DNA of 11,061 bases. Origin: an uncultured Verrucomicrobia subdivision 3 bacterium (GTDB taxonomy: Bacteria > Verrucomicrobiota > Verrucomicrobiae > Limisphaerales > UBA11358). The stretch covers positions 1 through 11,061 of the forward strand of contig CAIXPZ010000094.1 of the NCBI GenBank assembly GCA_903921455.1, in the 5' to 3' direction. Positions 1 through 6,474 of this stretch are shown one piece after another. The position numbers and the translations under genes were made by a program. Position 1 is the stretch's first letter; each line of letters opens with the position of its first letter. Under the pieces are notes generated by a model. The model did no database searches. It was not told the origin of the DNA and saw only the letters and a program-made list of their open reading frames with translations.

Positions 1-1
1 A

Positions 2-565
2 ACCTCGAAGAAGTCAAAAAGTGGAACGACCGGTTGCAGCAGGTCGAGGGCGACGCCGACCGACATTTATTCGCCAGATGAAATGCGGAAGATTCTGGCC
101 GCAGCCGATGACAGTCTCCGCGCCACGCTGGAGATCAAGGCGTTCAGCGGCGTGCGCACGGAGGAAATTGTCCGCCTGTGGTGGGTGATGGTCGCCGAGG
201 CCGAAGGCTGTTTGAAGGTTCCCGATGCCGTTGGAAAAATTTCCGCACGGCGCGTGCCGTTGCTGCCCAATTTGCAAACGCGGCTGGCGAAATATTCCGC
301 CGATTTGAAACGCGAACGGATTTCGGCGGACTTGCCCAGCGCCAATTCGCTGACACGCGCTTGGGCGCGCATCGCCGCGAAGGCCGGCGTGCCTTACAAG
401 CGCAATGCGTTCAGAAATTCTTACATCACTTACCGGCTGATTCTCACGGACGACATTGCCAAGGTTGCCGAGGAGTGCGGCACCAGCCCGAAAATGATCC
501 GGAAAAATTATCAGTCACGCGCGGCCATTTCCCGTGCCACTGCTGAGGAGTGGTTTGCGCTATGA
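2..565 (+). CDS. Tyrosine recombinase/integrase, C-terminal catalytic domain (5' end outside window, possible frameshift)
   Basis: Site-specific tyrosine recombinase, which would cut and rejoin att sites of the element. Only the catalytic half is present. Counting from the in-frame ATG at 83, the box I arginine is R25 in FSGVRTEEIV, the beta-hairpin lysine is probably K52, box II is NAFRNS (R111), and the nucleophile is probably Y143 in MIRKNYQ. The HxxR histidine is Asn (N108) and the usual His/Trp before the tyrosine is absent, so activity is uncertain. The reading frame stays open to the window edge, but codons before about position 58 give an odd Ser/Thr/Lys-rich stretch. Frame 1 over bases 1-57 instead reads a natural NLEEVKKWNDRLQQVEG-type segment, so a one-base frameshift near 55-62 is suspected. 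The domain motif YSPDEMRKIL starts before the ATG at 83, so that ATG is not the true start. The stop overlaps the next start as ATGA. Confidence 0.8.
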   Translation, partial: TSKKSKSGTTGCSRSRATPTDIYSPDEMRKILAAADDSLRATLEIKAFSGVRTEEIVRLWWVMVAEAEGCLKVPDAVGKISARRVPLLPNLQTRLAKYSADLKRERISADLPSANSLTRAWARIAAKAGVPYKRNAFRNSYITYRLILTDDIAKVAEECGTSPKMIRKNYQSRAAISRATAEEWFAL

Positions 566-861
566 AGCCAACCCCGCGCCAAGAGGAAAACTTCGTCCAA
601 CAAATATCGAATGTTGAACCTAAAATATTCTTGATGAGTAATTCATTGGGAAAAATTGAGTCAGAATCGTCCCTCGTTACGGTGGACAAGCGCGGCTTAG
701 CGGAGCGTTACATGGTTGGCGTTCGCACGATAGAGGAATGGCACGGCAGCGGAATCATTCACGGCACGCGCCTCGGCAAACGGATTTATTTTGATGTCGC
801 AGAGTGTGATCGGCACTTGCTGCAATTCAGAAATCAGAGGGAGACTTATGGAAATAACTAA
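562..861 (+). CDS. Small helix-turn-helix (excisionase/MerR-like, HTH_17) protein 1
   Basis: Predicted DNA-binding protein of 99 residues. Residues about 42-88 form a winged-helix HTH of the excisionase/HTH_17 type: LAERYMVGVRTIEEW is the helix-turn-helix, followed by a Gly-rich wing and YFDVAECDRHL. The first 40 residues are polar and unlike known domains. The start chosen is the ATG overlapping the recombinase stop (ATGA), preceded by GAGGAG 11 bases upstream. An internal ATG at 634 would still keep the whole HTH. The position directly after a recombinase suggests a recombination directionality factor or element regulator; that role is inferred. It resembles the next gene product, pointing to a tandem duplication. 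Confidence 0.75.
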   Translation: MKPTPRQEENFVQQISNVEPKIFLMSNSLGKIESESSLVTVDKRGLAERYMVGVRTIEEWHGSGIIHGTRLGKRIYFDVAECDRHLLQFRNQRETYGNN

Positions 862-1054
862 TCAGATAGGAACGGATCGGCGCTTCGCCGATAAAACGAC
901 GCTGGCTGAACGCTACGGCGTCAGCCCGCGAACCATCACCAATTGGATGAGCGCGGGCTTGCTGGCGTTCTTCAAAATCAAACGTGTTGTGCGCTTCGAT
1001 GTCGCCGCCTGCGACGCCGCGCTGCGGCAGCACGGATTCACCAACAACTTTTAA
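848..1054 (+). CDS. Small helix-turn-helix (excisionase-like) protein 2
   Basis: A 68-residue protein that is almost entirely one HTH domain. LAERYGVSPRTITNW (residues 19-33) is the HTH, followed by a hydrophobic wing and RFDVAACDAAL. It starts inside the end of the previous gene (14-base overlap) at an ATG preceded by GAGGG, so the two are probably translationally coupled. Side by side with the previous protein, the LAERY, RTI, W and FDVA-CD positions are shared, so they look like diverged paralogues. The family includes phage excisionases and plasmid regulators; it may bend att-site DNA or repress the mob genes (inference). An upstream in-frame start at 791 would lie deep in the previous gene and lacks a ribosome site. 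Confidence 0.75.
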   Translation: MEITNQIGTDRRFADKTTLAERYGVSPRTITNWMSAGLLAFFKIKRVVRFDVAACDAALRQHGFTNNF

Positions 1055-1057
1055 TTT

Positions 1058-1870
1058 ATGCAACTAGAAATGCAACCCAACGACGGGCTTCAGCCGGAAG
1101 GCCAGAAGCTAAACCAAGATCAATCCATTCCAGCCAAGGCGACGCCGAAACCGGAAGTCACGATCACGAACCCGCTCATCAAAGCCCAGATGCCTGGCCC
1201 AATGCCGTTGAACATGGCGGCGGCGGAGGCGGTGGATAAATGGGTCAAGGCTCATGCCCCCGGCCAGAATTCCATGTGCCCTGACATGGTCGAGCTTTCC
1301 GCCCAGCATCGCCATTTCAACATTGGTCAGATTGACCTGCTGAGGCCAACGGTCTATGGAGGTGCCGCCGCCATCATCTTCCGGTATCAAGACCGCACGA
1401 CCGGCCAGGTTCAGGTGGTCATCATCAAGTTGGATCAGCGCGACCATGCCATCCCGCTGGCGCGGGCGATTGCTTGGCGGCGAATCCAGTTGTTTCCTTA
1501 CGGTCAGTTCATTCAGGGTACGGACAGCGATTTGACCGACTGCCCGCCCTTCAATGCCGGGCAGTGTGTGGATAATTATTTCCGGCAACGCTGGCTTGCA
1601 GCGGCCAAGGCTCGACTCGCCGCCGACCAAGCCGCGATTGCCGCGTCGCTCGAAACGGCCAATAAGCGGGCGCAAGAGTTAAGCGAGCGCATCGAAATCG
1701 AGGGACGCCGTTTCAATTCGACGATGGCAACTTTGGTCGAAACCGAGATGAAGCTGAAGCAGGAACACAGCCGCGCGGAAAGTTGGAAACTAGGGGCGCA
1801 ATGGCTTGGTGGGTTCATCATCATTATCATCATCATCTTCGTGGTGCATCACCTATGGCCTCAACACTAA
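1058..1870 (+). CDS. Unknown coiled-coil protein with C-terminal membrane anchor
   Basis: I do not recognise this 270-residue protein. Visible parts are: a Pro/Gln-rich, probably disordered N-terminus (1-50); a compact middle (about 55-165) with a VVIIKLDQRDHAIPLARAIA stretch; an Ala/Glu-rich helix likely to form a coiled coil (about 173-243); and one hydrophobic segment (about 249-267) with seven consecutive Ile, ending in HHLWPQH. The layout suggests a tail-anchored protein with the bulk in the cytoplasm. It starts 3 bases after the preceding HTH gene with no good Shine-Dalgarno site, which suggests coupled translation; a second ATG at 1070 is possible. Its place between the recombination genes and mobC makes a role in transfer or element maintenance plausible, but nothing in the sequence proves it. 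Confidence 0.7.
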   Translation: MQLEMQPNDGLQPEGQKLNQDQSIPAKATPKPEVTITNPLIKAQMPGPMPLNMAAAEAVDKWVKAHAPGQNSMCPDMVELSAQHRHFNIGQIDLLRPTVYGGAAAIIFRYQDRTTGQVQVVIIKLDQRDHAIPLARAIAWRRIQLFPYGQFIQGTDSDLTDCPPFNAGQCVDNYFRQRWLAAAKARLAADQAAIAASLETANKRAQELSERIEIEGRRFNSTMATLVETEMKLKQEHSRAESWKLGAQWLGGFIIIIIIIFVVHHLWPQH

Positions 1871-1881
1871 AAACCCCAATG

Positions 1882-1942
1882 GCGAGCATAGTCGTGTGGC
1901 CACAGGCCACACGACGCTCGCAAGGAGGGTGTCCCCTCCTTG
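1882..1942. other. Double hairpin upstream of mobC; candidate origin of transfer (oriT)
   Basis: Two adjacent perfect inverted repeats sit in the 79-base gap before mobC. The first has 11-bp arms, GTCGTGTGGCC (1891-1901) and GGCCACACGAC (1905-1915), around a 3-base loop; it is extended outward by GCGAGC/GCTCGC (1882-1887/1916-1921) with an ATA bulge. The second has 9-bp arms, CAAGGAGGG (1921-1929) and CCCTCCTTG (1934-1942), around TGTC. Neither is followed by a T-run, so they are poor terminators. In ColE1-type and related plasmids oriT lies just upstream of the mob genes and contains such inverted repeats. The second stem also buries AAGGAGGG, a strong Shine-Dalgarno match 20 bases before the mobC ATG. 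The nick site cannot be assigned from sequence alone. Confidence 0.45.
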
Positions 1943-1949
1943 ACCTCCC

Positions 1950-2264
1950 ATGAAAACGCGCCGCCAGCACATTCTGAAAATCCGCCTCTCCGCTGCGGAG
2001 TGGGCGCAGTTTCAGAATGTGTTCCCCCGGCGTGCGGTCGGCACTTCCCTGCGGGCGCTCGCGCTCGGTCAGCCGTTACCACGGCGCAACGAAGTTGCCG
2101 ACAGTAAGCGCGATGTCACGCGCCAGCTCGCGCGCATCGGCAACAATCTGAATCAGATCGCGCACGGCTTCAATCGCGCCGCCCTGACCGGCGAGCGGAT
2201 TGACGCCGTGAGAATCGCCGTCGAGTTGGCCGCCATCCGCGCGGCGATGGAGGCGTTATGGTGA
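1950..2264 (+). CDS. mobC: Mobilization accessory protein MobC (MbeC-like)
   Basis: Relaxosome accessory protein that would bind oriT and help the relaxase open the DNA. It has 104 residues. The N-terminus (1-25, basic then ILKIRLSAAEWAQF) looks like a ribbon-helix-helix arm. The C-terminal half carries the MobC signature RQLARIGNNLNQIAHGFN (59-75), which is diagnostic of the family. It directly follows the double hairpin and overlaps the relaxase start by 7 bases, the usual mobC-mobA order in ColE1-like mobilization regions. No purine-rich ribosome site lies at normal distance from the ATG; the only one is sequestered in the upstream hairpin. Confidence 0.9.
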   Translation: MKTRRQHILKIRLSAAEWAQFQNVFPRRAVGTSLRALALGQPLPRRNEVADSKRDVTRQLARIGNNLNQIAHGFNRAALTGERIDAVRIAVELAAIRAAMEALW

Positions 2265-3691
2265 TCAAGATGCTCGGCGGCAAGCGCGCTTCCATCCGTT
2301 ACCAGCTACGCAACCCGACCGCGCGTGTTTTGCGCGGCGATCCGGCCATCACGCAACGACTGATTGACCGGTCGAAGTTCAACCAGAAGTATTGCGGGAT
2401 CGTCTTGAGCTTCGAGGAAAACATTACGGATGCAACGGCAGCGGCCATTCTCGATGACTTCCGCAATTTGTTGTGCGGCGGTTTGGAAAAAGATGCGTTA
2501 GATGTGTTGGTCGTCGGCCACACCGACAAGGTTCATCCGACGACCAAGGCCGTCCGGCCTGACTACCACATCACAGCCGTTGAAACCGATTTACTCACCG
2601 GCAAGCACGTCACCATCTACCACCACCGCCGCGACCACGATCTGTTTTACGCCTGGGAGCGCATGACCAACATCAAATACGGCTTGAGCCGTCCCGACGA
2701 CCCAGCCCGGCGGCGCACCATCAACATCGGCAAGAAACTCGGCCAGAGCCGGAAGGATTTGCTCGCCGCCGTGGACGCGGCGGTGTGCGGCGAGGTGAAG
2801 GCCGGACGCATCGCCGACCGCGCCGATGTTGTCCGGTTTCTTGAGGAAGCCGGATTCACCGTGCCGCGTCAGGGTGATAATTATCTCACGATTGCCGACA
2901 AGGACGGCAACCGGACGCGGTTGAAAGGGTTATTTTATGAACGCGAATTCAATCGCCAGCGACTTGAAGCTGGCCCAACAGCAGCGGGAACAGGAGGCCC
3001 GGACGAACTCCGAACGGCAGCAGACCGAGTGGCAGAATTATTTGAGCGCCGAGTCGCAACTTTTCAAAAGCTTTATCGCCGAGGCGGAAAGCCGGTGTCA
3101 GAGGTTGATGCTGCTGGCGCTGGCGATGACGACGCTGGCGGCGTTGCTGGCATCGGCCTTGATGTTGGCGGCGGCATGGCGCACGGCACGGGCGGAGTCG
3201 CAGCTTCACCAGTTGCAGACGGAGATCAGGCAGAGCCAGGACAAGCTGGCGAAGTTGCGCGCAGCGCAATACGTCCCCGTCGGCCAGCCCGTCCGCACCC
3301 AGGGCAGAACTTTCATCGAAATCCAAAACGCGGAGTGAATTATGAAAAACGACGAACCGGAATTAACGCAGATGTTGTTGCACACATTGGAAGAATTGTT
3401 GCGCGATCACGAACAGCAACAGCAGGAACAACAGCAATTTTTAGCGCAGCAGCAGCGGCAATGGGCGCAGCAGGTGGCGGACTTGACCGGGCAGGTGCAG
3501 GACTTGCGGCGGCAGCTGGAAGCTTTGTCGGCATCGTTGCAGCCGTTGACCGCGCAACTCGATTCTGTCAGTGCCCTCTACAATTCCTTGCCCAAATCCT
3601 GATTCACGAAATCCAGCGGCGGCAATCTTCACCGCGCCCAGCCCGGCCAATCATGCCGCCGCCAAGATTCACGCCGCCAGCCATCAAATAA
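2258..3691 (+). CDS. mobA: Relaxase MobA, ColE1/MbeA-like (MOB-P5, HEN-type) with overprinted C-terminus
   Basis: DNA relaxase that would nick oriT through a tyrosine and pilot the strand into a recipient using another element's conjugation pore. Residues 1-235 follow the ColE1 MbeA pattern: a tyrosine at Y15 (RYQLR) matching the MbeA catalytic position, KYCGIVLSFEE (44-54, like KYTSGVLSFAE), GHTDK (87-91), a TGK-x-YHHRAD-like stretch, and RLKGLFYEREFN near 220-232. The metal-binding H-E-N triad is altered: H88 is followed after a longer loop by D102-Y-H104. Beyond about residue 227 the protein is Ala/Gly/Arg-rich, low in complexity, and read in another frame by two nested genes. GGAGG precedes the ATG closely; a GTG at 2261 has better spacing. 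The stop is 6 bases from the convergent gene's stop. Confidence 0.88.
   Translation: MVIKMLGGKRASIRYQLRNPTARVLRGDPAITQRLIDRSKFNQKYCGIVLSFEENITDATAAAILDDFRNLLCGGLEKDALDVLVVGHTDKVHPTTKAVRPDYHITAVETDLLTGKHVTIYHHRRDHDLFYAWERMTNIKYGLSRPDDPARRRTINIGKKLGQSRKDLLAAVDAAVCGEVKAGRIADRADVVRFLEEAGFTVPRQGDNYLTIADKDGNRTRLKGLFYEREFNRQRLEAGPTAAGTGGPDELRTAADRVAELFERRVATFQKLYRRGGKPVSEVDAAGAGDDDAGGVAGIGLDVGGGMAHGTGGVAASPVADGDQAEPGQAGEVARSAIRPRRPARPHPGQNFHRNPKRGVNYEKRRTGINADVVAHIGRIVARSRTATAGTTAIFSAAAAAMGAAGGGLDRAGAGLAAAAGSFVGIVAAVDRATRFCQCPLQFLAQILIHEIQRRQSSPRPARPIMPPPRFTPPAIK
2937..3338 (+). CDS. mobB: MbeB/MobB-like membrane mobilization protein nested inside mobA
   Basis: A 133-residue protein encoded in another frame entirely within the 3' half of mobA. 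It has a Gln/Glu-rich helical N-terminus (1-52), one strong membrane segment (about 57-80, LMLLALAMTTLAALLASALM) and a second helix with coiled-coil spacing (84-110). The start is well supported: GAAAGGG lies 8 bases upstream of ATG, and the third codon positions in this frame are G/C-rich, unlike the overlapping mobA frame. In ColE1, mbeB is also nested in mbeA, starts near the codons for the RLKG-IYE motif and encodes a small membrane-linked helper of mobilization. Position, size and layout match; residue identity to MbeB could not be measured here. Confidence 0.8.
   Translation: MNANSIASDLKLAQQQREQEARTNSERQQTEWQNYLSAESQLFKSFIAEAESRCQRLMLLALAMTTLAALLASALMLAAAWRTARAESQLHQLQTEIRQSQDKLAKLRAAQYVPVGQPVRTQGRTFIEIQNAE
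3342..3602 (+). CDS. mobD: MbeD-like coiled-coil protein nested inside mobA
   Basis: An 86-residue, highly charged helical protein. ELTQMLLHTLEELLRDHEQQ opens it, followed by a Gln-rich stretch and a long heptad-like region (LTGQVQDLRRQLEALSASL...LDSVSALYNSL). It starts 3 bases after the mobB stop, with CGGAG just upstream, and lies wholly inside mobA in the same frame as mobB. ColE1 MbeD is a similarly sized coiled-coil protein encoded inside mbeA right after mbeB, with a part in mobilization and entry exclusion. The shared pattern (short acidic start, QVQ-L repeats, LY near the end) and location support the match. There is no membrane segment or signal peptide, so it is probably cytoplasmic or bound to MobB. 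Confidence 0.75.
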   Translation: MKNDEPELTQMLLHTLEELLRDHEQQQQEQQQFLAQQQRQWAQQVADLTGQVQDLRRQLEALSASLQPLTAQLDSVSALYNSLPKS

Positions 3692-3697
3692 TTTTTG

Positions 3698-6220
3698 TCA
3701 GGGATTTGCCAGCAGCTTGTCATACTCCGTCCGGAAACTTCGATAGCATTGCACTGCCCGTTTTTCCCAATCCCGACCAAGCGCATCCGGGTATGGCTGG
3801 CGAAAAATTTTGTCAAGGTGTCTGGCAAACAAGCCTTTCACCTGTTTTTGGACTGCGGCGCTTTTGACACCGAGGCACGCCGCCGTCATCCGGCTGACGG
3901 TCATTGCGTATCGTTCCATTGCCTCAATCTTGCCGTCGTTGCGACGTTTATAAACGGCGGGTTTTGTGGTGATTTCGTCGGCGTAGGCGACGACCGTATC
4001 CGAATCAATCATCACCAGCCGCTTGTCCGGCGTGAACAGGTAGTTTGAATCGCGGATGTCCCAAAACGCCGTGCCGACCGCCCACAGCGGGATGACGATT
4101 TGACCGAACAGGTCATCCAGCATTTTCAAAACGTCGCCCCGCTCGATTTTGCCATTGAGCAAATCTTCCAGTGTTTCACCTTCGATCCATTCTTGAATGA
4201 GAAAGTCGTAAGCCACGCCATCAGCGGCCACTTCGTTCCCGGCGTGAAACACCTCTTGGACATATTCATTCGGTAGGCCGGGCAAATTTTTTCTTAACTC
4301 ATTGTGAAACTTGACCAGCCGGGGCGATTCCTTGCGCGTGTCCTCGTTGGTCTTGAAAATTTTTAGCGCCATCTTTTTCCCCCGCTTGAAATACTTGTGC
4401 CGGATGTCTGGGTTGATGCTGACCACCGTTGCCGCAAACCGTCCGGGCGGATGCGCAACGCCCCAGCAAGTCTTGGCCTCTGTCTTTGAGAGTCCCAAGA
4501 TTTTCACGCCCAGCCGTTCAATGATTTCCTTTTCCGCCGGAATCATTCGCGGCTGGTTGACTTCCATCCACCGGTAACGGTCGTAATAATCGCGCCAGTT
4601 CAGCTTGAGCTTGGGCACGATGTTGGTCGGGTCTATGCCTTGCAGCAAAAACGCAATGACCATGCCGTGACCAAAGGAGTGTTCCGCACGCACGCAATCT
4701 TCCGGTGTCATGCCCAGCGACGCCCAATCATATCCGTCGCGGTCAAAAATTCTCAAATCACACCCCGGCTTACCATCCCGGCTGAAATACGCTTCCCGCA
4801 GCAGCTTGAAGCCGCGCATTTTCACAACGTGTTCCGCGTAAAGCGTGGCGTAGATATGTTGCCGGGCTTGGACGGAATCCAGAATTTTTCCGCCCCAATA
4901 CCAAAACGCGATTTTTGAACCCTTGGGGAACGGATGCCGCACCATCATCTTGGGCGATTTGCCGTTGACTGGCTTGACCTCAAATTCCGGGTGATCATCC
5001 CGGTAGCGTGGATTGTTGTAGGCCGCATCCCGCCATGCAAACCAAGCCTCGGATGGAAACGGTTTGCCATCCGCATCGGTGGTAATGAATCGTTCGCTGA
5101 CATCTTCCAGCTTGCCGTTTTCTTCGTTTATGATTTCCCGATAGACTTTGGAAAACTGCCAAGCGACTTCGATGCTTACGGCACTTACCGATTGCCATTT
5201 CCCACCGCGCTTCTCGCGGTAGCAATCCGCCGGGCCAAGCAGCATCGGTGACAGTTCCCGGAAAAACGGATTGGTGCTGTCGCTGGTAACATTAGCGTAA
5301 AACGGTTCGCTCCCCGTGATGGCCTTTCGCTCGGTGCACCAAGTTTCAAAATCCGTCCAATAGCAACGCTCCCCGTCCGGCACATCTTTTTCATTTTTCC
5401 GCCCATAAAGGTGAATCTGCGGCTGCGGATTCTTCGCCGGGCGGTGCGGATTAACAAAGGCGGCCAAATTCAATTCCGGTTCCGGCACGATGGTCTTGTC
5501 GGTCGCGGCTTTTTCTAGCAACCGAAGCAATTCTTCTTTGTTGTTCCCGGCGGCGAACGCTTTCAAAATTTCGATCCAGCCGAGGAAATCCTTCAAATCA
5601 ATTTTAATGTTTTCAGGTGGTGCTGGCTTGGTTTTCGGCGTGAGGGGTGCAATTACCGCCGCTGCTTCCCGAATCGCCTCCGCGTTGAGCGCCATTTGCC
5701 CCTTGTTTTTCACTACCAATTTTAACACTTCCAGACGCTTTTCAGGCTGCTTGATGCGCGCCAGTTCGCGCGCCTGAGCTTCGTTCCGGGGGATCAAAAA
5801 GTCTCCAATTGGAGACTTTTGCCCGGCTTTGCCATCGGCTCCTTGCAGTTTTTGGAGATCGGCGATGACTTTCGCCGACGCGAGCATCCGATAGCTGTGC
5901 GCCCGCCCGAAGTCGAATTTAATCCGGCAATAATCTTCAAACTCTCCGTATTCCCGATACAGCTTGCCGTCTTTGATTTTTTTGAGCGCCAGCACAACAT
6001 CCACGAACTGTTGCAGGTTGGTTTCAATCACCGCTTCATACTCCGCCAACCGCGCCCGTTCTTCGTCCTTGAGCTTTTTAACCGGCGGCAGCACTTCCAA
6101 TTTGTCGCTGCGAATCGGCGAGTCGTGCTTGCCGTTCACCGGCAAAGCTGAATCACCGCTCGTTGAAGTTTTTTTGCGTCGGGCTGATGCCCGCAGTTTG
6201 GACGCTCGGATTGTTTTCAT
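3698..6220 (-). CDS. Three-module protein: ParB-like/phage-type N-domain, NADAR-like domain, kinase-like C-domain
   Basis: A large protein of 840 residues from the ATG at 6220; a TTG at 6280 would add 20 residues and there is no clear ribosome site for either. Residues 1-50 are basic and probably disordered. Residues 60-185 contain LKKIKDGKLYREYGEFEDYCRIKF-type helices and a QAREL...Q-PEKRLEV stretch, as in ParB-related phage/plasmid proteins. Residues about 285-535 resemble NADAR/DUF6939-type proteins: NPFFRELSPMLLGP, SIEVAWQFSKVY (candidate catalytic E351), AWFAWRDA, ARQHIYATLYAE and FDRDGYDW...FGHGMVIAFLL. Residues about 595-820 look kinase-like: ALKIFK (K620), QEWIEGETLEDLL hinge, WDIRDSN (D721, N726, in the HRDLKPxN register) and MIDSD (D739). 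NADAR enzymes act on ADP-ribose N-glycosides; the activity here is inferred. It is convergent with mobA and alone in its transcription unit. Confidence 0.8.
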   Translation of the reverse strand: MKTIRASKLRASARRKKTSTSGDSALPVNGKHDSPIRSDKLEVLPPVKKLKDEERARLAEYEAVIETNLQQFVDVVLALKKIKDGKLYREYGEFEDYCRIKFDFGRAHSYRMLASAKVIADLQKLQGADGKAGQKSPIGDFLIPRNEAQARELARIKQPEKRLEVLKLVVKNKGQMALNAEAIREAAAVIAPLTPKTKPAPPENIKIDLKDFLGWIEILKAFAAGNNKEELLRLLEKAATDKTIVPEPELNLAAFVNPHRPAKNPQPQIHLYGRKNEKDVPDGERCYWTDFETWCTERKAITGSEPFYANVTSDSTNPFFRELSPMLLGPADCYREKRGGKWQSVSAVSIEVAWQFSKVYREIINEENGKLEDVSERFITTDADGKPFPSEAWFAWRDAAYNNPRYRDDHPEFEVKPVNGKSPKMMVRHPFPKGSKIAFWYWGGKILDSVQARQHIYATLYAEHVVKMRGFKLLREAYFSRDGKPGCDLRIFDRDGYDWASLGMTPEDCVRAEHSFGHGMVIAFLLQGIDPTNIVPKLKLNWRDYYDRYRWMEVNQPRMIPAEKEIIERLGVKILGLSKTEAKTCWGVAHPPGRFAATVVSINPDIRHKYFKRGKKMALKIFKTNEDTRKESPRLVKFHNELRKNLPGLPNEYVQEVFHAGNEVAADGVAYDFLIQEWIEGETLEDLLNGKIERGDVLKMLDDLFGQIVIPLWAVGTAFWDIRDSNYLFTPDKRLVMIDSDTVVAYADEITTKPAVYKRRNDGKIEAMERYAMTVSRMTAACLGVKSAAVQKQVKGLFARHLDKIFRQPYPDALGRDWEKRAVQCYRSFRTEYDKLLANP

Positions 6221-6474
6221 TGTGGCAGCGGACGGACACGAAACCGCTGCAAAAAAAGCATTTTTCAAGCCGAATGGCAACCCCGGCTCCCAGCTTTATT
6301 TCTGGTGTTGCCAATCGGCAGCACCGTTGTGCTTTTGTTTAAGACAGACCATTTCCCTTTATATGGAAAATCGTCACTTGCAGCACGCACCTGCATTTGC
6401 TTCAATTAAAATGTTCCGAAAAAACGTATGTAACCAAAATAATTTAGCAACTGATTTGCGGCTTCGGCTGCTGT

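Noticed and set aside
1109..1675. 188-codon minus-strand frame opposite the coiled-coil gene
   Set aside because: Arg/Gly/His-rich composition typical of an antisense shadow, with no recognisable motif, while the plus-strand frame has coherent helix and TM features.
6351..6370. AT-rich dyad TTTCC...GGAAA as an operator or minus-strand promoter for the large gene
   Set aside because: Only 5-bp arms and no -35 match at proper spacing; too weak to list as a feature.
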